Assembly (NCBI GenBank): GCA_016715625.1
Contig: JADJZU010000003.1
Location: 124,001 to 188,000 of the forward strand
Direction of reading: 5' to 3'
Length of the DNA: 64,000 nucleotides
From: Bacteroidota bacterium
GTDB lineage: Bacteria > Bacteroidota > Bacteroidia > Chitinophagales > LD1
Shown piece after piece: positions 9,193-19,680 of this stretch; within the stretch, counting starts at the first letter, position 1; each line of letters starts with the position of its first letter. Made by a program: the position numbers and the translations under genes. The notes beneath the pieces were generated by a model. The model worked only from the letters and a program-made list of their open reading frames with translations. It was not told the origin of the DNA and did not search any database.

Positions 9193-12100
9193 ATGAGAAA
9201 TATTATCGCACTGTTAAGGGGTGCAGCCCTGATTCTTCTGCTCGCTTCTACATTACCATCCTTTGCACAAATCGTAATCAATGAATACAGCTGCGGCAAT
9301 AAGAGCCAACACGCAGATGCTACCGGAGGATACGAAGATTGGGTAGAGCTCTACAATGCAGGAGCCGCCAGCGTAAATATTGGCGGATGGCACCTGAGCG
9401 ACCAGAAGGGCCAACCATTGAAGTGGACCATACCGGCCGGCACCACTATCAATGCCGGTGCAAGAAGAATGTTTTATTGCAGCAGTCGCGATGGACTTTT
9501 CAGCGGGCAATTGCACACCAATTTCAAGCTAACCCAAAGCAGCGGCAATGAAGAAATCTGCCTCACCAATGCCGGAGGTTCCTTCATTGATTCACTATCG
9601 CTCAAAAAAGTAAGAAGAAACCACTCCAGAGGCAGAACCACCGATGGAGCAGCTACCTGGAGCGTCTTTGAAACCCCTACTCCCAACGCTACCAACAGCG
9701 GAGGAAAACCGGAATATGTTCCGCAGGTTCAGTTCAGCTTAAACGCAGGTTTTTATACCGGCACACAAACATTAACACTCAGCTGCTCACAAGCCAACAC
9801 CTCTATTTACTACACCACCAATGGAGCTATACCCACCAACACCGCCAGTGCTACCAACTTCCTTTATACCGGTCCCATTTCCATGCCGGCCACGCGCGTT
9901 ATTCGTGCCAGAGCGTTTGACAACGCCAATACTTTTGCGGGCAGCTTTACGGTAACCAACTCGTTTTTCATCAACGAACCGGCTACCAATTACAACGTGT
10001 GGTCCATTGTTTCCAATAGTATGAATACCTTCTTTGGCAATGGAAACGAAACCATGGTGAGTGCCGAATATTTTGGCACTGATGGTCAGCGCATGTTTCA
10101 AATGGAAGGAGATGTAAAGCGCCACGGAAACGATTCATGGGCCTTTCCGCAAAAGGGTTTTCGCTTTTATGTGCGCGATGACTACGGATATGCCAATAAG
10201 ATTGATGCCAAGCTTTTCCCTACCAGTCCAAGAACTGATTTTGATGTGGTCATCATTAAAGCAGCCGGCTCCGATAACTTTCCGGATGGTGACAATGCGG
10301 GTCGTGTAACACACAACCGCGATGCGTATGTGCAAACGCTTTGCGAAAAATTTGACCTGAATGTGGATGTGCGCAGAATGAAAAATGCCATCACCTATGT
10401 AAACGGCCAATACTGGGGTATCTATGAAAGCCGCGAACGTATAGACGTGGACTACACCGAGTATTACTACAACAATGGTGAGAAGTGGGTGGACATGCTC
10501 GAATATTGGGGAGGCTTGCAGATTGTAGCCGGTAGCGATACGGCCTGGAACAACCTGTTCAATTATATCATCAACAATAGCATGGCGAATAACGCCAACT
10601 ACAACTACGCAATCTCTAAACTGGACCCACTGAGTTTGATTGACTATATCATGCTGAATACCTACACCGTAAACAGCGACTGGATAAACTGGAACACGGC
10701 CTGGTGGCGTGGCCGCAAACCCGGTGAGGAAGTGCGCTGGAGGTATAAACTGTGGGACCAGGACAACACCTTTAATCTCGGGTCCAACTATACGGGCTTG
10801 CCCAGCACCAATAACACGGCATCGCCCTGTGGTGTGCAATCGCTTTCGCAATATGCCAATACCAACAACCCGCAGGAAGGACACATCAGAATCTTCAATC
10901 GCCTGATGCAGAATCCGCAGTTTGAGCAGTTATATATCAACCGATATGCCGACCTGATTAACACGGCCTTTTACTGCCCCACTATGCTCACGCATTTTGA
11001 TACCATGATTGCGCGACTGGCCCCCGAAATACCCCGGCATGCCACCCGTTGGGGCAGCACGTTTAACCAATGGAACAACACGACCGTTCCTTATACCCGA
11101 AACCAGATCTCCGGCAGATGTAACAACGTAATTGCCGGTCTTGGTCCTTGCTATAGTGTTACAGGGCCATATCCCGTAACCGTGAACGTATCGCCCAGTT
11201 GTGCCGGCACCGTGAAGCTAAACACCACCACCCCCGACCAATATCCCTGGAGCGGAAACTATTACGGAGGCATCAATATTACCTTAGAGGCTAACCCGGC
11301 CGGTGGTTGGGTATTCAGCCATTGGCAACTGGTGAGCCACACCCCCAGCCCCAACGTAAATGCCGACAGCATCTGGCTGGACCTGGGTAATTCCGGAGAT
11401 TCCATTGTGGCGGTCTTCACACAATCTACCCCGGTGAACGGACAACTGACGGTCAATATTGTGGGCAATAATCCGGGCGTAACCACCATAAACGGAACTC
11501 CCGTTACCAACGGGCAGGTGTTGAACATACCGATGGGCACATCGGTAGCGGTAAATGCGACCCCTATACCGGGATGCACTTTCTACAAGTGGGAGCTGAA
11601 CAACTCGCTTGTTTATCCGGTAGATACCCTGGAATCGGGAAGTTTCTGCTTTCGCCAGAATGATACGTTAACTGTCATATACGATGCATGTGCGCAGGTA
11701 ATTGATACGAATTATCTCACCGTTATTATTCAACAGCCGGGCTGGGGAACCGTGAGTATTAACAGTATTCCTGTGCCGGCACCCATCACTATTCCCATCC
11801 CGGACAATACCCTATTGAATCTGGTAGCCACCCCCACTGCCGGATATACCTTCAGCAACTGGCAGTTAGCGAACCACAGCATTACGCCAAATAATAACGC
11901 GCCATCGGCATCCTTTACCATTACGCAGGATGATACCTTGTATGCCATATTCGATGCGCCCGACACATTTAGTTTAACCGTATTGGTGAACCCCGGAGCC
12001 AGCGGCAATGTGAGCGTCAACGGCAGCACGCCACCCTCCTACCCTGCCACCCTTCAGTTTGTGGATGGAACGGTCATCAACCTGGCGGCTACACCATTGG

Positions 12101-14154
12101 CCGGATACAATTTCATTAATTACACCCTGCCCAATCATACCTTAAGCCCGAACAGCACCACTGCGAACGCCAGCTTTACCATTACGCAGAATGATACCCT
12201 TACTGCGTTTTTCTCACTCATTCCACCCGATACCTTTAACCTGACGGTGGTGGTTAATCCACCGGCTTCGGGCAATGTGAGCATCAACGGCACCACACCA
12301 CCGGCCTATCCTGTGATATTGCAATATGTAGATGGCACCCTGCTCAACCTGGCTGCCACCGCCAACGGAGGTTTCAGCTTCAGCAATTACCTTCTGCTGC
12401 ATCACTCGCTTACCCCTAACAATACCAGCGCCAATGCCAGTTTCACCATCACGCAGGACGATACGCTGGTGGTCAACTTTATTGCCGTGGCCGACACTTT
12501 TGACCTCACCGTGCTGGTGACGCCACCGGGTGGAGGGAATGTGAATGTGAACGGAACTTTGTTATCGGCATATCCCACCACGCTTTCTTTTGCAGGCGGA
12601 ACACTCATTAATATAGATGCTATCCAAAACGGTGGGTTTACCTTCAGCAACTGGACGCTGCTGAACCATGCCCTGTTGCCAAACAACACAGCCCAGCAGG
12701 CCAGCTTTACCATTACGCAGGATGATACTCTGATTGCCAACTTTGCCATCATCCCCAATCCGGACACCTTTAGCCTGACCGTGCTCATCAACCCGCTGGG
12801 GGCCGGTGATGTATCCGTGAACGGAATTATTCCGGCTAACTATCCCACTACTTTTTCGTTTGTGGATGGCACGCCCGTCAACCTGACTGCTCTCAACAAC
12901 ATCGGATTTACGTTCAGCAACTATACCCTGCTGCATCATTCTCTGGTGCCGAACAACACGTCCGTAAATGCCTCGTTCAACATCACCCAGAACGATACCC
13001 TAATAGCCAACTTCACGGTGAACCCCGACACCTTTGATTTAACGGTGCTGGTGACCCCGGGCGGCAGCGGAAACGTAAGCATCAACGGCAACACGCTGAG
13101 CACCTACCCCACCACGCTTTCGTTTGTGGATGGAACGCTGATTAATGCATCGGCCATTCCTGTTCCGGGTTTTGGCTTTGTGAACTGGACCCTGCTCAAC
13201 CATTCGCTGAACCCGAACAACACCAGCACGAATGTCAACTTCAACATCACCCAGGACGATACCCTGCTGGCCACTTTCATCGACCTGCCCGATACCTTTA
13301 ATCTGGTGCTGAACATGGTGAACACCGGCAACGGCTCCATGACGGTAAATGGCAGCAGCTACACTACATTCCCTACCGTGGTATCGGTGGTGGAAGGCAC
13401 CACCGTCAACGCTTCGCAGGTGCCCAACAGCGGATTCCTGTTCCAGAACTGGACCCTGAGCTTTGGCACGCTCAACCCCAACAACACTGCCACAGCTGTC
13501 AATTTTGTGATGAATCAGCCCGACACCCTAACGGCCTTTTACACCATCGCCCCACCCGATACCCATGCCATTTGGGTAAATGTGCAGCCCAATATCTTTG
13601 CGGGTGATGTGTCGGTGGCAGGTCAGGCACCTTCCAATTTCTATCCGGTTGTTTACCGTTTTCCCGAAGGCACCAATGTAGATTTTGAGGCCATTGGCAA
13701 TACCGTAAACGCCAGCAGCGGACCCAAAACCTATGTTTTTGACCGCTACGAGTTTATTTACCACAACCCGCTGCCCAACCCGAACCAGCCCATTGTGTTT
13801 ATTAATGTGCAGATGCCCGATTCGGTGACCGCTTACTTTGTGGAGCAGAACCTGAACAGCGACACCGCGGTGCAGGTGCTGGCCCCTACGGGCTTTAGCC
13901 CCGATGGTGACGGAGTGAACGACTTCTTCAAAATCTTTATTAAGCCCGATGGCCTCTTCTTTGCCGATTACAATCTGCAGATTTATAACCGCTGGGGACA
14001 GCAGGTGTTTGAATCCAACAATCAGGGATACGACTGGAACGGCAATTTCGGCAACAAGAAATGCGACATAGGGATATACACCTACACCTTCACCGGCAAA
14101 TTGACCAATGGCGAAGAGGTGTTTAAGAAAGGGGCCGTTACCCTGCTGCGATAA
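9193..14154 (+). CDS. Giant secreted CotH-kinase/lamin-tail protein with Ig-like repeats and type-B T9SS tail
   Basis: From the ATG at 9193 (1653 residues), which begins the signal peptide around residues 1-27 ending LPSFAQ. An upstream ATG at 9049 would add 48 unlike residues. Domains in order: lamin-tail domain (about 28-165, INEYSCGNK onward); chitobiase C-terminal-like sandwich with SIYYTTNGAIP; CotH domain (about 270-600) with KRHGNDSWAFPQKGFRFY and the metal-ligand-like LWDQDNTFN; about ten InlB-B-like repeats of about 88 residues; and a gliding-motility C-terminal domain (GFSPDGDGVNDFFKI, YNRWGQQVFES), the type-B signal for T9SS. Spore-coat CotH is a protein kinase; here a surface or extracellular role is inferred. 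GC is higher in the repeats than in the domains before them. Confidence 0.92.
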   Translation: MRNIIALLRGAALILLLASTLPSFAQIVINEYSCGNKSQHADATGGYEDWVELYNAGAASVNIGGWHLSDQKGQPLKWTIPAGTTINAGARRMFYCSSRDGLFSGQLHTNFKLTQSSGNEEICLTNAGGSFIDSLSLKKVRRNHSRGRTTDGAATWSVFETPTPNATNSGGKPEYVPQVQFSLNAGFYTGTQTLTLSCSQANTSIYYTTNGAIPTNTASATNFLYTGPISMPATRVIRARAFDNANTFAGSFTVTNSFFINEPATNYNVWSIVSNSMNTFFGNGNETMVSAEYFGTDGQRMFQMEGDVKRHGNDSWAFPQKGFRFYVRDDYGYANKIDAKLFPTSPRTDFDVVIIKAAGSDNFPDGDNAGRVTHNRDAYVQTLCEKFDLNVDVRRMKNAITYVNGQYWGIYESRERIDVDYTEYYYNNGEKWVDMLEYWGGLQIVAGSDTAWNNLFNYIINNSMANNANYNYAISKLDPLSLIDYIMLNTYTVNSDWINWNTAWWRGRKPGEEVRWRYKLWDQDNTFNLGSNYTGLPSTNNTASPCGVQSLSQYANTNNPQEGHIRIFNRLMQNPQFEQLYINRYADLINTAFYCPTMLTHFDTMIARLAPEIPRHATRWGSTFNQWNNTTVPYTRNQISGRCNNVIAGLGPCYSVTGPYPVTVNVSPSCAGTVKLNTTTPDQYPWSGNYYGGINITLEANPAGGWVFSHWQLVSHTPSPNVNADSIWLDLGNSGDSIVAVFTQSTPVNGQLTVNIVGNNPGVTTINGTPVTNGQVLNIPMGTSVAVNATPIPGCTFYKWELNNSLVYPVDTLESGSFCFRQNDTLTVIYDACAQVIDTNYLTVIIQQPGWGTVSINSIPVPAPITIPIPDNTLLNLVATPTAGYTFSNWQLANHSITPNNNAPSASFTITQDDTLYAIFDAPDTFSLTVLVNPGASGNVSVNGSTPPSYPATLQFVDGTVINLAATPLAGYNFINYTLPNHTLSPNSTTANASFTITQNDTLTAFFSLIPPDTFNLTVVVNPPASGNVSINGTTPPAYPVILQYVDGTLLNLAATANGGFSFSNYLLLHHSLTPNNTSANASFTITQDDTLVVNFIAVADTFDLTVLVTPPGGGNVNVNGTLLSAYPTTLSFAGGTLINIDAIQNGGFTFSNWTLLNHALLPNNTAQQASFTITQDDTLIANFAIIPNPDTFSLTVLINPLGAGDVSVNGIIPANYPTTFSFVDGTPVNLTALNNIGFTFSNYTLLHHSLVPNNTSVNASFNITQNDTLIANFTVNPDTFDLTVLVTPGGSGNVSINGNTLSTYPTTLSFVDGTLINASAIPVPGFGFVNWTLLNHSLNPNNTSTNVNFNITQDDTLLATFIDLPDTFNLVLNMVNTGNGSMTVNGSSYTTFPTVVSVVEGTTVNASQVPNSGFLFQNWTLSFGTLNPNNTATAVNFVMNQPDTLTAFYTIAPPDTHAIWVNVQPNIFAGDVSVAGQAPSNFYPVVYRFPEGTNVDFEAIGNTVNASSGPKTYVFDRYEFIYHNPLPNPNQPIVFINVQMPDSVTAYFVEQNLNSDTAVQVLAPTGFSPDGDGVNDFFKIFIKPDGLFFADYNLQIYNRWGQQVFESNNQGYDWNGNFGNKKCDIGIYTYTFTGKLTNGEEVFKKGAVTLLR
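11704..13860 (+). repeat. Tandem 86-90-residue InlB-B-like repeats inside the CotH protein
   Basis: Units start at 11704, 11962, 12229, 12493, 12763, 13027 and 13291, with a divergent one at 13558; spacing is 258-270 bp. Each begins D-T-F-x-L-T-V, holds G-x-V-x-V-N-G, a W or Y strand (FSNWTLLNH, FSNYTLLHH), then P-N-N-T and ends F-x-I-T-Q-x-D-T-L-x-A-x-F. Two more degenerate units precede 11704. They probably form a rigid beta stalk between the CotH domain and the secretion tail. Confidence 0.9.
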
Positions 14155-14176
14155 GCCTCTCTCATAATTACTACTT

Positions 14177-14205
14177 ACAAAAGCCTGTCTTCGACAGGCT
14201 TTTGT
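14177..14205 (+). terminator. Terminator after the giant CotH protein
   Basis: A perfect 13-bp stem (ACAAAAGCCTGTC / GACAGGCTTTTGT) with loop TTC, 22 nt after the stop codon. Confidence 0.9.
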
Positions 14206-14210
14206 GTTTA

Positions 14211-14262
14211 TGGAAACACTTGCGGCTATTTCCTTGGGCTAAAGCCAAAGGCGGGGGCAGGA
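14211..14262. repeat. Dispersed repeat A, copy 1
   Basis: About 50 bp shared with 19681-19735: TGGAAACACTTGCGGCT, then TTCCT, then the small palindrome GGCTAAAGCC, then AAGGCGGGGGCAG. Copies differ at a handful of positions. It lies between genes and encodes nothing. The two copies fall at the two edges of the decayed 14.5-19.6 kb island. Confidence 0.7.
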
Positions 14263-14369
14263 TAAAAGGATTTTTTTGAGGATACCGTGGCGGGTGAGGT
14301 CACCTGTCATCGTGGAAGAGAAAATCTTTCATATCCTTGTTTGCATTTTGTATTGGTAACTAATTGACA

Positions 14370-14403
14370 CGGGGACTGATTTTCTTAGTCCCCGTTTTCT
14401 TTT
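14370..14403 (+). terminator. Hairpin with T-rich tail between the CotH gene and the exchanger pseudogene
   Basis: CGGGGACT (14370-14377) pairs with AGTCCCCG (14387-14394) and is followed by TTTTCTTTT. There is no gene directly before it, so it may be what remains of a lost gene. The rest of 14206-14505 holds repeat A and otherwise nothing that I recognise. Confidence 0.55.
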
Positions 14404-14505
14404 GATGTCGTTTATGGTTTTAATGTTGTACCAATCCATAAATGCCTGAATACGGCTGCAAAATCTGTATTTGATAATTTAGCTGCCATTTAAACAAACT
14501 AAATC

Positions 14506-15499
14506 ATGTTGAACTTTTTCGGCTTTTTGTTTTGTGCTGTGGTTATTTTTCTGGCGGGTAAAAAACTGGCTCATTACGGTGATTTAATTGCGGAACTTAC
14601 CGGTTTGGGAAAAGCATGGATAGGTCTCATTCTGATGGCCAGTGTTACTTCGCTGCCCGAGTTAATGGTGGGTATCAGTTCTTCTGCCCTGGTTGGTTCG
14701 GCTGACCTTGCGGTAGGTGATATTTGGGAGTTGTGCCTTTAACCTGGGTATACTGGCATTGATGGATGCATTTGTACCAAAAGCCAAACCACTGCTTGGA
14801 AGCGCTTCACAAAGCCATGTGCTGGCAGCTTCGCTGGGGCTTATATTGGTAACCATGGCGGGCGTGGGACTCTATTTGCCGAATGATATCCTCATAACTC
14901 CGGGCTTAGGCCTCACCAGCATATCTTTTATGGTTATTTACCTGATTGCAGTGCGTCATTTATCAATACAGCCAAAAAACAAAGCATGAAGAGCAGGCAG
15001 AAGATAACAACCATACCCCTGAAATGACTTTAAAAACAGTGGCCGCCTGGTATGCGCTTTTATGCCTGCATCATTATTGCTGCTGCTTTATTCCTGCCCC
15101 ACTTTGCCGAGAAAATTGCCGAACAAACAGGTTTAGGAAAATCATTTGTAGGAACCTTGTTTCTGGCAGCATCCACCTCGCTGCCTGAAATTGCAGTTTC
15201 CATGGCAGCTGTGCGCATGGGCTTTATCGATTTATCGGTTGGCAATCTATTGGGCAGCAACATTTTTAATGTATTCATCCTGTTTATTGATGATTTGTTT
15301 TATACCAAAGGGCACCTGCTGAAAGATGCTTCGGACGCCCACTTGGTTTCCGTTTTTTCGGTCATACTCATGTCGGCAGTGGCCATTATAGGGCTTTACC
15401 TACCGCACTACAGAAAAGAGATACCTGCTGGCATGGGATGCCCTGCTTATCTTCCTTATCTATGTGTTGAATATTGCATTGTTGTATAAAATGACCTGA
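14506..15499 (+). pseudogene. Ca2+/Na+ exchanger (CaCA family), multiply frameshifted
   Basis: Pieces of one inner-membrane cation exchanger lie in changing frames. The first alpha-repeat motif, ASVTSLPELMVG, is at about 14638; the text breaks near 14725, where VGDI should continue into FGSCAFNLG. It breaks again near 14980-15055 and near 15418, after which the proper frame gives a hydrophobic end (RYLLAWDALL) and a stop at 15497-15499. The second alpha-repeat is clear: AASTSLPEIAVS and GNLLGSNIFN. At least three indels make a functional product unlikely. An intact gene would encode about 330 residues. It converges on the dead antiporter. Confidence 0.85.
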
Positions 15500-15603
15500 T
15501 GCCTAACTACCGGCACATCCTGCAAATGGAAGAGCTATTTAAACAGGTTCGGCCTACTGTATTATTAGTTATGGTTTTTACTCAGCTGATACACCTCACC
15601 GTG

Positions 15604-16775
15604 TTAGTGCTTACCTGTTGATGGCTTGTAGCTCATTACACCCAACATCATGAGCACGGCAGTTAAAATCATTACTTGAATAATGAGCGATTTGTTGACC
15701 ATTGAAATAGTGTTTACGGGCTCAATGGAAAGAAAAAGTAAAATGGTAATAAGTCCTCTGGTGCTACAAACAATAAAGGTTGCAGAGGAAGTTTAGACAG
15801 TTTAAGCTGAATGGCCCGAAACACGAAGATGAAAAAACACAATGCCCAATGCCCATAGTAAGGTTTCCGGTTTAATACTTCAGCGGTTTCTATCAGGTAG
15901 CCAAACAAAGGAAAAATAAGGCCCTTACCAGAAATGCGCCTTCCACAACCAGCTCTCTGAATTTGTTTACCTCTACACTCAGTTCATCCGGTTTTAATTT
16001 TTCAATCCATTTATATTTTTTCAGCTCTTCCAGGTTGCCAATGAACAAACCAAAAATGAGGATAAAGACCAAGCCCGGCAGGTGATAGATTTTTGATACG
16101 GCATAAATTAAAATCACCAACAGCACTATGGGAATAAATTTGATGTGATGTTCAATTATGCTTAGCAGCAACGAAAGCGCCATAGTAGCCAGGAAAGAAA
16201 CGACTAGAATAATTAGAAGCTGTAAAGCAAAATGACCAAACGATTGTAACTCTATGCTGGCATTTAAAGCCAGAAAATTGAATATCAGCACCCCTAAAAT
16301 GTCCGATAGGCTGCTTTCGTAAATAACAAACTCTTTATCGTGCGGCAGCAGGTTTCTGACACTGGGTATGGCAATGGCACTGCTGATAATACAAAAGGGA
16401 ATGGCATTGGTCAAACTATCTTTAAAACCAAAGTGGCCGAAATAGCTGAATGCATAGGCCAGCAGAAATGCCAGCGCAAACATGGGCAGCAAGGCTCCGA
16501 AAAAAGATTTTTTTATAACCGGTAGTTTAGATTTATTGAGTTCAAGCCCAGGAACCTTCCAGCACGATTAAGATTAAACCAATCGTTCCGAGTATTGGTA
16601 ACAGAGGATTAAGGTCGGGAATATGCAGGCTGAACAAATCCACCGTTTGTTTTACAATCCAACCCAACACCAGCAAAAGAATTACCGAAGGGATTTTTGT
16701 AAGTGCCGAACTGATGTCAAATACATAAGCTAAAAGCAGAAGCGCACAAATTGTAATGATGATGGTTGTGGTCAT
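15604..16775 (-). pseudogene. Cation:proton antiporter, frameshifted paralogue of 43274-44455
   Basis: Three fragments line up with the intact antiporter at 43274-44455 from its first residues (MTTTIII) to its end. Shared blocks include AIPSVRNL, VIYESSLSDI, FGLFIGNL and KPDELSVEV. Breaks fall near 16548, 15905 and 15760, each resolved by a one-base frame change; the stop is at 15604-15606. The full protein would be a roughly 390-residue, 12-helix CPA-type exchanger. It starts 4 nt after a fragment of a HAD phosphatase, showing that it was once in the minus-strand operon with the genes up to 19572. Codon use is more AT-rich than in the intact copy. Confidence 0.88.
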
Positions 16776-16778
16776 ACG

Positions 16779-16850
16779 CTATTTGGCAAGGGCTAACAGT
16801 TCGGAAAAACTTAGTTCATTAAACATTATGTCAACCGGTTGATTTTTGCC
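16779..16850 (-). pseudogene. 3' scrap of a second SerB-like HAD phosphatase
   Basis: Reading leftwards to the TAG at 16779-16781 gives QPVDIMFNELSFSELLALAK, which aligns with the last residues of the HAD phosphatase gene at 18196 (ADIILSEHSFSEILNIAK) at roughly half identity. Only about 22 codons remain. It shows that a paralogous phosphatase once lay directly upstream of the antiporter. Confidence 0.65.
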
Positions 16851-16876
16851 TTTGCCGTTATATTTTGAATTTATAT

Positions 16877-18192
16877 CTACCCTTCAAAGTTAATTATTAG
16901 CTCAATTGCTTTTATTCTGACTTTTAGCCATTCTTCAATTCTCTTTTTTTCTTTCTCTTCAATTTTGGTTTTTGATTTTATGTTGCAAATCCAAAGGCGA
17001 GTTTCGTTTCCCTCGGTGTTTTTTACTGCTCGTTGTAAAACAAAAGATTGAATGGAAGGATATTGGATTTTGAGTTCGTAAAATATTTGCTTGCTCAAAC
17101 TATTTTGTGAGTTCAAACTGTCTAATTGCTTTTGAAGAAATTGAATTTGAGTTTCTTTTTCGGTGAGTGCCAGCGTGAGTTGGCTGGATGGCTCACTTTG
17201 TTTTTCATCCTTGAGATAAGCAAAGCCCTGACGGATTTTAACACAACCTGTGTCAATACCGTATATCGGTAATCTGCTTTTAAGTATTGCAATTCTTCAT
17301 CCTTAATAAGCCGTCCACCGTAAGTGAGGGTGATGGTTTTCTTTTTAGCGTCAATATTCTTTTTGAGCAAATAATCATTCGGAAATATTGCTTCGTTATC
17401 AATAAACCTATTGGCATTATTCAGAAATTTATTTTGCTGAACGATGTCATAACCGAAATATAAACTTGGCAGTAAGGTGATAATAACTACGCCCCAAACT
17501 ATTCGCTTTGCCTTTAACTCATCTTTTGCCTGCGGTAACTGTTTGAACGGGAATTTTAAAAATCTGGTAGTGACGAGTGTTGCCAGCGCAATAAAAACCG
17601 TGTTGATGAGAAATAAATAAAAGGCACCGAAGAAAAATGGAAGCTGATGTGTTGCCAGTCCATAACCCGCTGTGCAAAGTGGTGGCATTAATGCAGTTGC
17701 AATGGCTACTCCGGGAATTACATTTCCTTTTTGTCTGCTTGAAGTTGCCAAAATTCCTGCAAGCCCGCCAAATGGTGCAATAAGCACATCATAAATATTG
17801 GGTGAGGTTCTTGCTAGAATTTCTGAATGTGCTTCATTAATAGGGGATATAAGAAAATAAATGGTTGATGTAATTAAACCTAACTTGCTGCAAACAAATA
17901 ATTGAAAAGTGATTTGCAAGCAAAACCAAATCGTTTATTGCCATTCCCCAAACCAAAGCCCCATAATAGGTCCCATCAATGGTGAAACTAGCATGGCTCC
18001 GATGATGACCGCAGTGGAGTTTACATTTAAACCAAGCGATGCAATGAAGATGGCTAAAACTAAAATCCAAAGGTTTGTACCCCTGAAAACTACCCCTTTG
18101 TCAATGTTTTCAATGACCGTTTGATAATCCTCTTTTTCGCTGTTGAGTTTGAATACATAAATCATGTTTTGGACTTGTTCTATAATTTTCAT
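16877..18192 (-). pseudogene. DUF389 (TIGR00341-type) membrane protein, frameshifted
   Basis: The N-terminal part carries the DUF389 hallmark [17 protein letters not shown] (near 17960-18010), followed by membrane helices and the second conserved block VIPGVAIATALMPPLCTAGYG (about 17650-17730). The frame changes near 17945, 17925 and 17885, within about 80 bp, and again near 17255. After that the proper frame reads GCVKIRQGFAYLKDEKQ and runs to the stop at 16877. An intact protein would have about 435 residues with a soluble C-terminal coiled region. DUF389 has no established function. The start lies 3 nt after the HAD stop, so it belonged to the same operon. Confidence 0.85.
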
Positions 18193-18195
18193 GAT

Positions 18196-19572
18196 TTATT
18201 TAGCGATGTTTAAGATTTCAGAAAAACTATGTTCACTAAGAATGATGTCTGCATGATGATTTAGCAGTTCGTCTTTAGAGCAAAATGCTATACCAAGCCC
18301 AGCCTCTTTAATCATACAAAGGTCGTTCATGCTATCGCCAATGGTAATGGTATTTTCTCGTTTGATTTGATATTTGTTCAAGACATTAAGCATAGCATTT
18401 GTTTTGCAAAGAGTATGCTTGCATAAACTGTCCGGATGGCTGAAAAGAAAGGATGGAATTTTTACTTCACCGGTGCAGATACTCTTTGAGAATTCAAGTT
18501 CGTTCGAAAGCGAAAAATCCATTCCCAACTTATTTTTTACATGGTTAGTAATGCAATCGTAACTGTCAGAAATTATTCCAACAATGTAGCCTCGCTTCTT
18601 GAGTTCTGCAATTATTTCCTTTGTGCCTTCAATAATCGGAATGCTGTCAGCAATTGCAATGAGTTCGCTTATTGCTTTGCCTTTTAGCAAAGTGGCTATT
18701 CGTTTGGTAAGAATGATTACATCCGTTTCGGATGAACGAATGTTCATCAATTCCTTTTTAAAATCAAACTGATTAGCACAGGTGTCAATGAAGCGACCTT
18801 TTAAGAGTGTGTTGTCCATATCAAACACAACTAACTTGTTGAGTGTGCTAAGTTGGTTGTCCAAAGCAAATTCCATTTGCGAACGGATTTCGTTCAATAC
18901 ACCAAGTTCTTCAAAATTGTAGTGTGGATTTTTTGAAGAAGCGGCTTTCAATATGATTGTCTGTGCAACTTCCTTACTCATTTTACCCAGCGCCTGCCAG
19001 GGTTTCTTTTGTTTTCCAGATACCCTATTTCTATTTCCCGCATGCGTGCATTCATCAGGTGCATATCTATCAGTATGCCTATGTCTACCCCGTAATCATC
19101 CCCTGAAATCTAATTGCAGAAAAAGAGATTTTTTCCGCTATCATGCCGCTTAAGGGTTGGCTAAACCGAAGTAAGTCAGGGAAGAAAATACTAAGCAGGG
19201 GTTTGCCACAAGTTCTGTTACCCTTCCTGCATTGCGATTGAATGAAGATTTTACAAAATCAACTTCACCTTGTAAGATGGGGTCGGTTAACAGTTTAATA
19301 GTGTAGTGCGGATAGGGGTCAATGTCGCCATCCAGAAATGCGATAATGTCATTGGTTGCACATAAAATACCATCTTTCATGGATGCACCTTTGCCCAATT
19401 TTGTGCTGGTAATAACTTTTGCACCGTTTTCCTGTGCAATTGAAACTGTTTTGTCAAGCGATTTGTCGTCTACCACTATAACCTCCGTTACATGCGGCTG
19501 GCTTTTTGCAAAGTTCACTACACTGGCAATATTCTCTTCTTCATTAAGGGTCGGTATTATTACTGTAATCAT
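18196..19572 (-). pseudogene. GT2 glycosyltransferase-HAD phosphatase fusion, frameshifted
   Basis: The first part, from ATG 19572, is a GT2 nucleotide-sugar transferase (IIPTLNEEENI, VVDDKSLDKT, FLDGDIDPYP), whose frame breaks near 19205; the correct frame continues KPLLSIFFPDLLRFSQPLSG and then GVDIGILIDMHLMNARMREI. A second shift near 19005 joins it to PWQALGKMSKEV, in frame with a complete SerB-like HAD domain (FDMDNTLLKGRF, GIISDSYD, GDSMNDLCMIKEAG). The two are therefore probably one bifunctional protein of about 459 residues: a transferase making a phosphorylated glycoside and a phosphatase removing the phosphate, as in glucosyl- or mannosyl-glycerate synthesis. The HAD half (18196-18981, 261 residues) is still open and might be made alone. 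Confidence 0.8.
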
Positions 19573-19680
19573 GTTCCTGTCAGCTTTTGTTCTACACGAA
19601 ATGGTCAAAGTTAAAATTATACCCGGTCAATCGGTTACGAAGAACAGTCTTTCGCCCCGGCAGAGGCACCCCAAGCCCAG

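Noticed and set aside
14506..19572. Insertion sequence as cause of the decayed island
   Set aside because: No transposase or terminal inverted repeats of IS type could be found at its edges.
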